Assembly: GCA_964385635.1 (NCBI GenBank)
Contig: CAYLPU010000025.1
Coordinates: forward strand, 1-54,746
Origin: CAYLPU01 sp964385635
GTDB taxonomy: Bacteria; Chloroflexota; Anaerolineae; B4-G1
Direction: 5' to 3'
DNA: 54,746 nucleotides
The translations under genes were made by a program, and so were the position numbers. Every line of letters starts with the position of its first letter. Position 1 is the first letter of the stretch. Below, in pieces: positions 1 to 8,640 of this stretch. The notes beneath the pieces are model-generated. The model had not been told where the DNA came from and searched no databases. It saw only the letters and a program-made list of their open reading frames with translations.

Positions 1-83
1 GCCTCCTGGCTTATGAATTCTATCATTTTTAGCGAGAAGGTCAAACTGCGTGTAAGAAGAGAAGATGCGCTAAGGGGTTAGTC

Positions 84-3000
84 ATGCCTTTGAAAAACTC
101 TTCCAAAGACGGGAAACGTCCCCCGCTATGGCAGCAGGCTCTCATTGTCGCCATCACACTCAGCGCGGTCGCGGGGGCGATCTTGCTCGGTCGCCAGACC
201 TATCGTGAGACGAGGGACATGGCTACAGAGCAGTTCAACCAGCAGCAGTTGGCATTGGCCCGCTCGGCCGCCACCGGCATCGAGGTCTACTACAAGGAAT
301 TAAGCGACGCACTGTCGTCGCTGGCGAAACTGCCCAACATTCAACAGATGGCCCCTGAATGTTTGACGTGTATGCAGCACATATATTGGGGCTTCCCGCC
401 GAGAACCTCAATCCGGCTGTTGGACAGTGATGGTCTCCTGCGCTTCATCTACCCCTTCGAGGGCTGGCGCGGAGAACTGATTGGCCGGGACTACAGCGAA
501 GAGGCATACTTTCGAGAGGCCAGGGAAACCGGGCGTTTCGGCGTCTCTGGGTTGATTATCAACGAACAGGGTGATGCCCGGATCAGGATTGCCGTTCCGG
601 TCTATCTGACACATAAGACGGAGACCGTGAAAATCGGGGATGAGAGTGGTACTATTGTCAGGCCCATTGACCCGGACAAACCAGAATTGGGCAGATTTCA
701 GGGAGTACTGGTAGGCTCATTTGAGCCGCAGGTTATTGCTCGGGACTTTATCTCTCCCATCGTATCGGGCGAGACCGGCTACGCCTGGCTGTTGAACGAA
801 GAGGGCATCTTTCTGATGCATCACGAGGAGGGATTTGCCGGCCGGAACGGATTCGAGGTGCGGGCGGAGAGGAACCCCGACATCTCCTACGAAGCCATTG
901 AGCAGATCCAGCGCCGGATGATGGCAGGAGAGGAAGGGGTAGGGCGTTACGTTTCTGGCTGGCACCGGGGACAGAGGGGGGAGAGCGAAAAACTGGTCGC
1001 CTACACACCCGTGCATATTGACGACCACGTCTGGTCCGTGGCTGTATGTGCTCCGGTTAGTGAGGTGGAAGAAATTGTCCAGATGACCGAACGTTCTGAA
1101 CGGTATACATTGGCCTTTGTAATCCTGACGCTGATGACAGGCGGGCTTCCCCTATTCATAACCTCTCATCGCTGGTCGCGTTCTTTGGAGCGGGAGGTAG
1201 CCAGGCGGACGAAGGAACTGAGAGAAACCAGCGACTATCTAACCAACCTGATCCAGTATGCCAATGCGCCCATTGTTATCTGGAACCCGGACAGGCAGGT
1301 CACGATTTTCAACGCGGCTTTTCAGAAGATGACCGGCTGGACCGAGGCGGAAATGATGGGCCAGCCGCTGGACGTGCTGTTCCCCGAGGGAAGTCGTCCT
1401 GATTGCTTGCACAAGATCGAAAGTGCTTCAAGGGGAGAATACTGGGAAACCGTGGAGATCCCGATTCTACGCCGGGATGGTGAGATACGCATTGCGTTGT
1501 GGAATTCGGCAAATGTCTATGGCGAGGATGGCGCAACACTGATCGCTACCATTGCCCAGGGACAGGACATCACCGAGCGCAGGCGAGCGGAGGAAGAACG
1601 GGCGCGGTTGCTGGCGCAAATCCAGGAGCAGGCCCAACAGGTGCAGCAGATCGTAGACACGGTGCCGGAAGGGATGCTCTTGCTGGATGCCGATCGACAA
1701 GCCATCCTGGCCAACCCGGTGGCACAGGGAGACCTGGTCGTTCTGGCCGGTGCTCACGTGGGGGACACGCTCACCCGCCTGGGAGATCGTCCGCTGGCAG
1801 AACTCTTGACCTCGCCCCCCAAGGGGCTGTGGCACGAAGTAGCGACGGACAGCCGCAGATTCGAGATCATCGCCCGGCCATTGGAAACCGGCCTCACGCC
1901 CGGCGGAGCCTGCCCTGAGCCTGCCGAAGGATGGGTGCTGGTCATCCGGGACGTGACCCGGGAGCGCGAGATCCAACGCTATAGCCAGCAACAAGAGAGG
2001 TTGGCCACCGTGGGCCAACTGGCAGCCGGCATCGCCCACGACTTCAACAACATCATGGCGACGATCGTCCTGTACGCCCACATGCTGTTGCGGAAGAAAG
2101 ACCTGTTCCCTCGGGACCGTGAGCGGCTGGTCACGATCAATCAGCAGGCGCTGCACGCGACCGACCTGATCCAGCAGATTCTGGACTTCAGCCGGCGCGC
2201 GGTGCTCGAACGGCAACCGCTAGACCTGTCGCCGCTCTTGAAAGAGCAGGTTAAGTTACTGGAGCGCACCCTGCCGGAGAGCATCCAGGTAACCCTGGCC
2301 TACGGGCCGGACGAGTACACGGTCAACGCCGATCCGACGCGCATGCAGCAGGTGATGATGAACCTGGCGCTGAACGCGCGGGACGCGATGCCGGAGGGAG
2401 GAAACTTGCGCTTCGGACTGGAGCGGATACAGGTTAAGCCCGGTGAGTCGCCACCTCTGCCGGGGATGGAATCGGGCGAATGGGTGCAGTTGACGGTTTC
2501 GGACACCGGGACGGGAGTGCCGCCCGACGTGCTGCCACACATCTTCGATCCCTTCTTCACCACCAAAGCGCCCGGAGAAGGCAGCGGGTTGGGGTTGGCG
2601 CAGGTGCACGGTATTGTGAAGCAGCACGGGGGTGAGGTTGACATGCAGAGCCAGGTGGGCCAGGGGACGACCTTTACCATCTACCTGCCGGCTCTACCGG
2701 TGCATGCGCCGGAGGCGGTCACCCTGGAACTGCCGGCCCTGGCCGAAGGACATGGAGAGACCATCCTGGTGGTGGAGGACAATACGTCCACGAGGAAGGC
2801 GCTGGTGGACAGCCTGGAACTGTTGAACTACCGGACGCTGGAAGCGGCCAATGGCCGGGAGGCGCTGGCGATCCTGGAGCAGCGTGGCGACGATCCTTCG
2901 ACAGGCCCTTCGGCAGGCTCAGGACAACGCTCAGGGCAGGGTATCGCGCTGGTGCTGAGCGACGTGGTGATGCCGGGGATGGGCGGCCTGGCGTTATTCC

Positions 3001-3167
3001 ACGCCTTGAGGCAGAGGGGATTGGCGGTGAGGGTGGTGATGCTAACCGGCCATCCCCTGGAGAAGGAGCTTGAGGAACTGCGAGCGCAGGGGATGAGCGA
3101 TTGGCTGCTCAAGCCTCCAAGCCTGGAGCAACTGGCTCAGGTACTGGCGCGGGCTTTGAACCCTTGA
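84..3167 (+). CDS. Membrane-bound hybrid sensor histidine kinase
   Basis: Predicted two-component sensor of 1027 residues. Domains in order: a transmembrane segment at about 17-36, an extracytoplasmic dCache-like sensor at about 45-335, a second membrane segment at about 342-361, a PAS domain at about 385-505 followed by a weaker PAS-like stretch, a HisKA dimerisation domain with the phospho-accepting His652 in a GIAHDFNN motif, a HATPase domain with N box (LALNARDAM) and G boxes (DTGTG, GSGLGLA), and a C-terminal receiver domain with the likely phospho-acceptor Asp960 (LSDVVMPGMGG). The ligand is unknown. AGGGG lies about 8 bases before the ATG. No response regulator with an output domain follows, so the partner is elsewhere. 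Two short dispersed repeats are read in frame, at 1911-1930 and 2893-2940, in the loop before HisKA and inside the receiver domain. Confidence 0.93.
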   Translation: MPLKNSSKDGKRPPLWQQALIVAITLSAVAGAILLGRQTYRETRDMATEQFNQQQLALARSAATGIEVYYKELSDALSSLAKLPNIQQMAPECLTCMQHIYWGFPPRTSIRLLDSDGLLRFIYPFEGWRGELIGRDYSEEAYFREARETGRFGVSGLIINEQGDARIRIAVPVYLTHKTETVKIGDESGTIVRPIDPDKPELGRFQGVLVGSFEPQVIARDFISPIVSGETGYAWLLNEEGIFLMHHEEGFAGRNGFEVRAERNPDISYEAIEQIQRRMMAGEEGVGRYVSGWHRGQRGESEKLVAYTPVHIDDHVWSVAVCAPVSEVEEIVQMTERSERYTLAFVILTLMTGGLPLFITSHRWSRSLEREVARRTKELRETSDYLTNLIQYANAPIVIWNPDRQVTIFNAAFQKMTGWTEAEMMGQPLDVLFPEGSRPDCLHKIESASRGEYWETVEIPILRRDGEIRIALWNSANVYGEDGATLIATIAQGQDITERRRAEEERARLLAQIQEQAQQVQQIVDTVPEGMLLLDADRQAILANPVAQGDLVVLAGAHVGDTLTRLGDRPLAELLTSPPKGLWHEVATDSRRFEIIARPLETGLTPGGACPEPAEGWVLVIRDVTREREIQRYSQQQERLATVGQLAAGIAHDFNNIMATIVLYAHMLLRKKDLFPRDRERLVTINQQALHATDLIQQILDFSRRAVLERQPLDLSPLLKEQVKLLERTLPESIQVTLAYGPDEYTVNADPTRMQQVMMNLALNARDAMPEGGNLRFGLERIQVKPGESPPLPGMESGEWVQLTVSDTGTGVPPDVLPHIFDPFFTTKAPGEGSGLGLAQVHGIVKQHGGEVDMQSQVGQGTTFTIYLPALPVHAPEAVTLELPALAEGHGETILVVEDNTSTRKALVDSLELLNYRTLEAANGREALAILEQRGDDPSTGPSAGSGQRSGQGIALVLSDVVMPGMGGLALFHALRQRGLAVRVVMLTGHPLEKELEELRAQGMSDWLLKPPSLEQLAQVLARALNP
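1911..1930. repeat. Short dispersed repeat read in frame in the kinase gene
   Basis: This 20-base stretch (TGCCCTGAGC then CTGCCGAAGG) matches the same family as 2893-2940, 35838-35940, 39896-39922 and 53808-53832: a core of the type CTTCGAC..GCTCAGG(A/G)CA. In the kinase it encodes CPEPAEGW between the PAS-like region and HisKA. Confidence 0.6.
2893..2940. repeat. Dispersed CTTCGAC/GCTCAGG repeat inside receiver domain
   Basis: A second, longer in-frame copy of the CTTCGAC..CTCAGGACA repeat encodes about 16 Gly/Ser/Pro-rich residues in a loop of the receiver domain, just before the beta strand that carries Asp960. It contains internal inverted copies (CCTTCG/CGGCAGG and CTCAGG/CAGGGCAG types). 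The reading frame is kept. Confidence 0.6.
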
Positions 3168-3291
3168 CCTCTGAATGGGACACGATGCCGGCTTTGACCC
3201 GCACCGCCTTGGTATGTAGGGGCGAACCCTCGTGGTCGCCCTCTTGGGCACGTACAAGGCCTGCCTCTACCCCGATCTATTGAAAAGACAC
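3168..3291. other. Convergent intergenic gap with half-palindrome
   Basis: 124 bases between the stop of the kinase gene and the stop of the symporter gene on the other strand. It holds a degenerate copy of a dispersed repeat beginning TGTAGGGGCGAACCCTCG. No convincing terminator with a T-tract was found. Confidence 0.4.
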
Positions 3292-4653
3292 TCACCGGGG
3301 ACGTATTGAACAGTCGCCATGCGTTTTCCCCTTAGTATGAAGAACTTCCGAGGCCACCGTCACGAGCAGAGAGAATCCTAGTCCGACAAACAGCGCATCT
3401 ATATCAAGAGGCTGCAAGATCTTCCAGGCCAGGGAGGATAAGGTCCCTCCCAGCAAGCTGTACAGTGCCGTACCCTTCTTTAACTTCCTCCCCATTAGTG
3501 CTGCTAGAGTGGGAACCAGCATACCCGCCGTCCACATACTTAACGTGAACAGCAGTGCCGGCACAACCATCCGGAACCATAGAGCCAGGATCAGGCTCAG
3601 CAAGCCCAGCACAATCACGAATAATCTGGAAAGCGCCAGCAATTGTCCCTCGCTGGCCGCAGGCCTGAAATGCCTGAATACGTCGTGTGCCAGGCTTGAA
3701 GCCCCTGACTGCAGAAAAGAGTTCACGGTGCTCATTATCGCCGCTAACAAACCCACGAAGAAGATATTTCTTCCCACGGCAGGCAGTGCCGTCCCGAGCA
3801 TGATGAGGGACATATCCGGGTCCTCCAGGTCCGGAAACATCCGCAGAGCGGCAAACCCGCACAGCACGATAATCGAGTCTATAGCCATCCATAGTGCGAT
3901 GGAATACAGTACTGACTTTCTGGAGCAGGTTTCTGATTCTGAAGCAAAGAGCCTTTGGTACAAAGGTGCCGAGATTATTGGTAGGAAGAAGAGTAATATG
4001 CAAAACACGGCTATTTCCTGGACCGATATGAATGAGAAGGGGTTGAGATATCTTCTCGGGATACCTGAAGTCAGGTTCAGCCGCAGGCTGAGTATGAACG
4101 GCACCATCATCCCAAGCATGAAGAGCACCAAAATGAACTGGACTATGTCCGTCATCACGTCCGCTTTCATCCCGCCAATCACAACAGGCACCACCAACAC
4201 AAGAGCCATAATGCTCATCGCCACTTCCACGGGCATTGACGTGAAGAATGTGGACAGAATCTTTCCTCCCGCTATGATTTCCTCCGGAATGAGGCATAGA
4301 GTTGCCAGTAGTATCGAGCTTGCTACAGCGAACTCCTTGCCGTAGAAATTCTCCAGGAAGTCTGGCAGCGTATATCTCTCCGAGCCTGTTATCCTTTTGA
4401 GCAAGAAGACGACAGCCACGCTCCCCAGGTAGAAGGGCACCATATACCAGATAACACCCAGCCCCATTTGGTATGTCAGGCTTACCCCTCCAAGTATGGC
4501 CGATGCTCCGTAGAATGTGGAGACTATTGTGGCGACCATCGCCCTCGTGCCCAGCACGTCCCCAAGAATGAACTTCTCTAGAGTCGTCGCTTTAGCCTTC
4601 ATGCCTATCGCCATAACTGCGGCGATATATATCAGAAGGATTGCTTCCCTCAT
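3292..4653 (-). CDS. Sodium:solute symporter family protein
   Basis: An integral membrane protein of 453 residues with about 12-13 hydrophobic segments, resembling the SSS family (Na+/solute symporters of the PutP/PanF/SglT type), which take up organic solutes with sodium. Segments such as the N-terminal TLEKFILGD stretch followed by the glycine-rich STFYGASAILGG helix are typical of the family. The substrate cannot be told from sequence. AAGGGATAG precedes the ATG. It is the last gene of the minus-strand block, 46 bases past the broken nucleotidyltransferase gene, so it may import a substrate or precursor for the pathway upstream. That link is inference from gene order. Confidence 0.85.
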   Translation of the reverse strand: MREAILLIYIAAVMAIGMKAKATTLEKFILGDVLGTRAMVATIVSTFYGASAILGGVSLTYQMGLGVIWYMVPFYLGSVAVVFLLKRITGSERYTLPDFLENFYGKEFAVASSILLATLCLIPEEIIAGGKILSTFFTSMPVEVAMSIMALVLVVPVVIGGMKADVMTDIVQFILVLFMLGMMVPFILSLRLNLTSGIPRRYLNPFSFISVQEIAVFCILLFFLPIISAPLYQRLFASESETCSRKSVLYSIALWMAIDSIIVLCGFAALRMFPDLEDPDMSLIMLGTALPAVGRNIFFVGLLAAIMSTVNSFLQSGASSLAHDVFRHFRPAASEGQLLALSRLFVIVLGLLSLILALWFRMVVPALLFTLSMWTAGMLVPTLAALMGRKLKKGTALYSLLGGTLSSLAWKILQPLDIDALFVGLGFSLLVTVASEVLHTKGKTHGDCSIRPR

Positions 4654-4699
4654 CTATCCCTTAGCCCTATCTCCGACGGCGGGTTTCATGTATCCCCGG

Positions 4700-5766
4700 T
4701 CAGTGTCCACAAGGCGACACCATCTCCAATGGCTTGATGTAACCCGCGCCCTCCAGTTGGGTTGTGCCAATAACCAGTCGCCAGGGCTTGCCGTCCACCC
4801 TCTCCAGTTTCCCTCGCGCTTCGATCTCCTGACCCGCATCAGCCACGTCGCAGTAGAGCCCTTCGTAGGAGACAACCTCGTGCACCTCAACCGCCTCCGG
4901 GTCTCCCTCCAGAACCTGCACCCCCTCCACCCGGTACCTGGCAGGCATGAAGAGCGCGTCTCCTGCCTCGATGAGCGTGGCCCGGATGCGCGCGGCTCCT
5001 CGGCTGCGGTAGATGTGATCCCCGTACTGCTCGGTGATCTCCGCGTCCGTCCGGACAGAGTGGATGGAGAAGTAGCGTTGGCGGTAGAAGCCGTAGTTCC
5101 AGCGCCGGTTGGCGAGATATAGCGCCTCCTCCAGGGTCAGGGGAAACCGCTCCGCGACCCTCCGGCTCCACTGAGCAACAAACTCCCTATCCAGCCCCCC
5201 AGGATTTGGGCACTCCTGCCCTCACGTAGCGCCTGGCGCACCTGCCGCGCGTTCTGCCGCCCATATACCAGGAGGTCAATGTCCGAAAAGGCCGGATTAT
5301 GCAGCCCGATCAGAATCGAGCCAGTGACCCCCAGATCGTCCGGGCTGACGCCGGTGTGTGCGGCGATTTCCATCGCCAGGCCACGCACTTCTCCCTCCAG
5401 CGGATCGCTGGGAGCATCCAGGATCTCCTTCAGCCGCTTCTGCGGGTCGTAGTAACGAGTGACGTGCTCCCGAGGCACCATCGAAAAGCGGATGTTTCGC
5501 ACCGGGCAATCGTGGACGTACTGCGGATAACGCTGCTCCAGATAGCGGATCGTCTTTCCCACGCTGCGGACGTGGTAGTAGGGCAACTCCCGTTGGTAGG
5601 CTGTCTCCCCATCACGCCACTTCCCCGACGGAGCAGGGGAATACTTGAGGTAAGCGGTGTAGCGGTCCGGTGGGTGGAGGTAGCCGGTCACGCAGAAGAA
5701 CATCCCCTCCCGCGTCCGAAGGAAGTCCCGGTCTTTGGGTTTGCGCTCTTCCTGCCGGAGTGTCAC
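4700..5766 (-). pseudogene. Nucleotidyltransferase-fold protein, frameshifted (paralogue of 8641-9723)
   Basis: The first 190 or so codons, from a GTG three bases after the larC stop, encode an N-terminal domain (HPPDR..AYLKY) and a Pol-beta-type nucleotidyltransferase motif (GSILIG..DIDLLVYG). The frame then breaks at a run of six G on the coding strand (positions 5195-5200). In the next frame the protein continues as DREFVAQWSRRVAERF to the stop at 4700, co-linear with the intact paralogue at 8641-9723. One more G would restore an open frame of about 355 residues. The gene is either a recent pseudogene or carries an assembly error. The function is unknown. It sits directly after larC, and its paralogue sits directly before larE. 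Confidence 0.8.
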
Positions 5767-5769
5767 TGT

Positions 5770-6972
5770 TTACCCTTTCTCCTGCCCAATCTGGGCGAGG
5801 GCCGCTTCCTGCGCCAACTGGAACACTTCCTTGAGAGGCACTCCCTGCTCCTCGGCGACACGCTGACATTCCCGATACTCGGGCGCGACGTTCATCACCG
5901 CTTCACCTCGCCGGGCCACCTTCGCCCCTATCGGTCCATAGCGCGTCTCCACGACCACGCGCTCCCGTCTCAGTTTCCAGCGCCGCATCGGACACGCTCG
6001 CACCCCAATGGTCGTCGTCTCGGCAAACAGGATGTCCAGCACGTCCGCCACATGCTGCTCTGCCACGAGCGCGCTCAACTGGACAGCAGGCCGTCCCCGT
6101 TTCATCTGGATCGGTGTCAAAAAGACGTCCAGCGCCCCTGCATCGAACAATCGGGCCGTCACGTGCTCGTACCACTGGGGGTTCATGTCATCTATGTTAG
6201 CCTCGATGAGCGTGACCAGGTCTTCTTCATATCCCCTCACCTCCTCCGTCGTCTCTCCGATAGAGACGCGCAGCAGGTTGGGGAGCGGCAGGTCGCGGCT
6301 CCCCGCGCCGTACCCCACCTGCTCCACTTGCATCGGAGGCGCGCTCCCGAATTCCTTCCCGAATTCCTTGACCAGGGTGGTGAGGATGGCTGCCCCGGTG
6401 GGAGTGACCAGTTCCGCCTCCACGTCCCGCCCGTAGATGGGCACCTCGCGCAGCAGTTCCTGCGTCGCTGGGGCGGGAACCGGCAGCGTACCGTGAGCGC
6501 ACCTCACTGTGCCGCGTCCCACGTGCACCGGCGAGGCGTAGACGCGCTCTACCCCCAGCAGCCACAGCCCAACCACCGCCCCCACCACATCTATGATAGC
6601 GTCCATCGCCCCCACTTCGTGGAAGTGGACTCTCTCTATCGAGATGCCGTGCACCCGTGCCTCGGCTTCAGCCAGGCGTCGGAAGATTGTAAGGCTGCGA
6701 GCCTTGACCTCATCCGGCAGATCGCTGCTCTTGATGATCTCTTCGATCTCGTGCAGATGCCGCTCCATTCCCTTCTCTGACACTTCGACCTCGACGTGGG
6801 TGCCACGCAACCCCCGTCGCTGTACTGTGTGGGCGCTCAGCGTATAGCCGAAGAGGGGCAGACGGGCCAGTTCTGCCTTCAGCCGCTCCACCTCCAACCC
6901 GGCGTCCACCAGCGCACCCAGGATCATGTCGCCGCTGACACCCGAGAAACAATCGAAATGGGCGATCTTCAT
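5770..6972 (-). CDS. larC: Nickel-pincer cofactor nickel insertase LarC
   Basis: Resembles LarC, the CTP-dependent cyclometallase that inserts nickel into pyridinium-3,5-bisthiocarboxylic acid mononucleotide to make the nickel-pincer nucleotide (NPN). The family start (KIAHFDCFSGVSGDM) is intact, and the LarC1 and LarC2 parts are in one continuous frame of 400 residues, unlike the slipped larC of Lactobacillus plantarum. A histidine-containing stretch (IERVHFHEVGAMDAIID) is conserved. I place the start at 6972, not 6990, because the extra codons (MKGGGP) are the GGAGGAGG ribosome-binding site. It lies 14 bases after larB and 3 bases before the frameshifted nucleotidyltransferase, in one transcription unit. 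Confidence 0.93.
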   Translation of the reverse strand: MKIAHFDCFSGVSGDMILGALVDAGLEVERLKAELARLPLFGYTLSAHTVQRRGLRGTHVEVEVSEKGMERHLHEIEEIIKSSDLPDEVKARSLTIFRRLAEAEARVHGISIERVHFHEVGAMDAIIDVVGAVVGLWLLGVERVYASPVHVGRGTVRCAHGTLPVPAPATQELLREVPIYGRDVEAELVTPTGAAILTTLVKEFGKEFGSAPPMQVEQVGYGAGSRDLPLPNLLRVSIGETTEEVRGYEEDLVTLIEANIDDMNPQWYEHVTARLFDAGALDVFLTPIQMKRGRPAVQLSALVAEQHVADVLDILFAETTTIGVRACPMRRWKLRRERVVVETRYGPIGAKVARRGEAVMNVAPEYRECQRVAEEQGVPLKEVFQLAQEAALAQIGQEKG

Positions 6973-6986
6973 CGGTCCTCCTCCTT

Positions 6987-7730
6987 TCACTGATTGATCA
7001 GGTGAGCCACGTAGCCTGCCCCGAAGCCGTTGTCAATGTTGACCACGGACATGCCAGGGGAACAGCTATTCAGCATGGTCAGCAACGCAGACAGCCCGCC
7101 AAAGCTAGCCCCGTAGCCGATGCTGGTAGGGACGGCGATGACGGGGCGGTCCACCAGCCCAGCCACGACGCTGGCTAGCGCCCCCTCCATCCCGGCCACC
7201 ACGACGAGCACATTGGCAGCGAACAACTGCTCGCGGTTGTCGAAAAGGCGATGGATGCCAGCCACGCCGACGTCGTAAAGCCGCTCCACAGGGCTTCCCA
7301 TCGTCTCGGCGGTCACGGCGGCCTCGTCAGCCACCGGGATGTCCGCCGTGCCTGCGCTGACCACCAGGACAGTTCCTCGTCCGCTCTGGGGAGCCGCCCC
7401 GCCAACGACGATCATCCGCGCAGCGGCGTGGTAGGTGGCGTCGGGGAACTCTCGCCGCACCGCCTCCGCCACCTCTCGGTCAGCCCGGGCGGCCAGCACC
7501 CGCCCCTCCCGCGACCGGGTCCGCTCCACGATGCGCACGATCTGCTCCATAGTTTTGCCCGGGCAGAATATAACCTCGGGGAAACCCTTGCGCAGGGTGC
7601 GATGGCTGTCCAGACGAGCGAACCCCAGGTCCTCGTAAGGAAACCCTCGTAAGCGAGCCAGTGCGTCCTCTACAGTTATCTGCTTCTCTTGCACGTTTTC
7701 CAGCAGGTCACGTAGCCATTGTGCTTCCAT
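6987..7730 (-). CDS. larB: Pyridinium-3,5-biscarboxylic acid mononucleotide synthase LarB
   Basis: Resembles LarB, which carboxylates the pyridinium ring of nicotinic acid adenine dinucleotide and releases AMP, giving the mononucleotide precursor of the nickel-pincer cofactor. The C-terminal half is the PurE/AIR-carboxylase-like domain, with the motif run VSAGTADIPVADEA, NVLVVVAGMEGALASVVAGL and PTSIGYGASFGG. The N-terminal part (ALARLRGFPYEDLGFARLDSHR) is family-typical. I chose the ATG at 7730 (247 residues), which has GGAG nine bases upstream. Longer starts at 7745 or 7799 would read into the tandem hairpin repeat that separates this gene from larE. It is followed by larC. Confidence 0.92.
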   Translation of the reverse strand: MEAQWLRDLLENVQEKQITVEDALARLRGFPYEDLGFARLDSHRTLRKGFPEVIFCPGKTMEQIVRIVERTRSREGRVLAARADREVAEAVRREFPDATYHAAARMIVVGGAAPQSGRGTVLVVSAGTADIPVADEAAVTAETMGSPVERLYDVGVAGIHRLFDNREQLFAANVLVVVAGMEGALASVVAGLVDRPVIAVPTSIGYGASFGGLSALLTMLNSCSPGMSVVNIDNGFGAGYVAHLINQ

Positions 7731-7753
7731 ATCATCATTCTCCATCCACGTCA

Positions 7754-7831
7754 TGGGACAAGTTGCCAACTTATCCCACGGTGTCCAGACTTGGGACAAG
7801 TTGCCAACTTATCCCACAGTGTCCAGACTTC
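7754..7831. repeat. Two tandem 38-bp hairpin repeats between larE and larB
   Basis: Two near-identical 38-base units lie head to tail, differing mainly by G/A. Each contains an inverted repeat with arms GGGACAAGTTG and CAACTTATCCC, which would fold into a hairpin in the larE-larB message. The second unit supplies the last codons and the TAA stop of larE, and the first lies in the larB leader. The repeat may act in mRNA processing or attenuation, or may simply be a dispersed element. Confidence 0.75.
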
Positions 7832-8618
7832 CTCGCCGGTATCCCTCTAAGTCCAGCGTGACATAGAGGTAACCCAGGTCTTTTAACCCGGCCACTACCC
7901 GCGCTGCCACTTCCGGCTGCGCCAGTTGGGCCACCTCCTCGATCGCCACCTCGATGCGGGCGATGGGGCTGTGATCCCGCACCCGCAGTTCGGCGAACCC
8001 CACTTCTCTCAGCATCGCCTCCGCAGCCTCCACCCGCCCCAGCCCCTCGGAGGTGATAGGGGTGCCGTAAGGGAAGCGCGTGACCAGACAGGTCTGCGCT
8101 GGCTTGTCCCACGTCGGTAGTCCTGCGCGCCGGGAGAGGGAACGTATCTCCGCCTTGGTGAGCCCGGCCTCCTCCAGCGGGCTGCGCACACCCACTTCCC
8201 GCGCTGCCTGGATGCCAGGCCGGTACTCGTCCCGGTCGTCCAGGTTGGACCCCTCGACCACCCAGGCCAGGCCCTCCTCCTGGGCCACCTCCACCAGCCG
8301 GGAGAACATCTCTCGCTTGCAGAGATAACACCGCTGCGGGGGATTCAGGACGAACTGTTCGTTTTTCAGTTGCCTGGTGGGGACGAACCGGTGAGGAGCG
8401 TTCATCCGGCGGGCGATCTCCTGCGCCGCTTTCAGTTCCCGCCGGGAGAAGATAGGCGAGGAACCGGTCGCGGCCAGCACCCGTTCCGGTCCCAGTGTGT
8501 CCAGCGCGGCCCAAAGCAGGAACGCGCTGTCCACACCTCCGGAGTAGGCAACCAGCGCGCTCTCCGTCCCAGTCAGAATCTCCCTCAGCGCCGCCAGTTT
8601 CTCGTCCAGCCCTGTCAT
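7809..8618 (-). CDS. larE: Sulfur transferase LarE of the nickel-pincer pathway
   Basis: Resembles LarE, a PP-loop ATP pyrophosphatase that adenylates the pyridinium carboxylates and exchanges oxygen for sulfur. The SGGVDS ATP motif is at residues 26-31. Three cysteines stand out: a CYLC pair and the Cys of QTCLVTRFPYG, which aligns with the sacrificial Cys176 of L. plantarum LarE. Three cysteines in this arrangement are the mark of LarE enzymes proposed to hold a [4Fe-4S] cluster and act catalytically, so this is probably that type. The length of 269 residues is normal. AAGG precedes the ATG. The stop codon comes from a repeat unit shared with the downstream leader. It lies 22 bases after the nucleotidyltransferase gene. 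Confidence 0.92.
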   Translation of the reverse strand: MTGLDEKLAALREILTGTESALVAYSGGVDSAFLLWAALDTLGPERVLAATGSSPIFSRRELKAAQEIARRMNAPHRFVPTRQLKNEQFVLNPPQRCYLCKREMFSRLVEVAQEEGLAWVVEGSNLDDRDEYRPGIQAAREVGVRSPLEEAGLTKAEIRSLSRRAGLPTWDKPAQTCLVTRFPYGTPITSEGLGRVEAAEAMLREVGFAELRVRDHSPIARIEVAIEEVAQLAQPEVAARVVAGLKDLGYLYVTLDLEGYRRGSLDTVG

Positions 8619-8640
8619 CCTTTACCAGCCCCAGTAGTAT

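Noticed and set aside
1467..2216. Long minus-strand open frame opposite the kinase gene
   Set aside because: A shadow of the G+C-rich kinase gene; it shows no domain and its composition follows the antisense strand.
5137..5766. Programmed frameshifting in the nucleotidyltransferase
   Set aside because: The G-run alone is not a recognised slippery site with a stimulator, and the paralogue is encoded in a single frame; a simple indel explains it.
5299..6780. 493-codon plus-strand frame opposite larC
   Set aside because: Antisense shadow; larC and the nucleotidyltransferase are well supported on the other strand.
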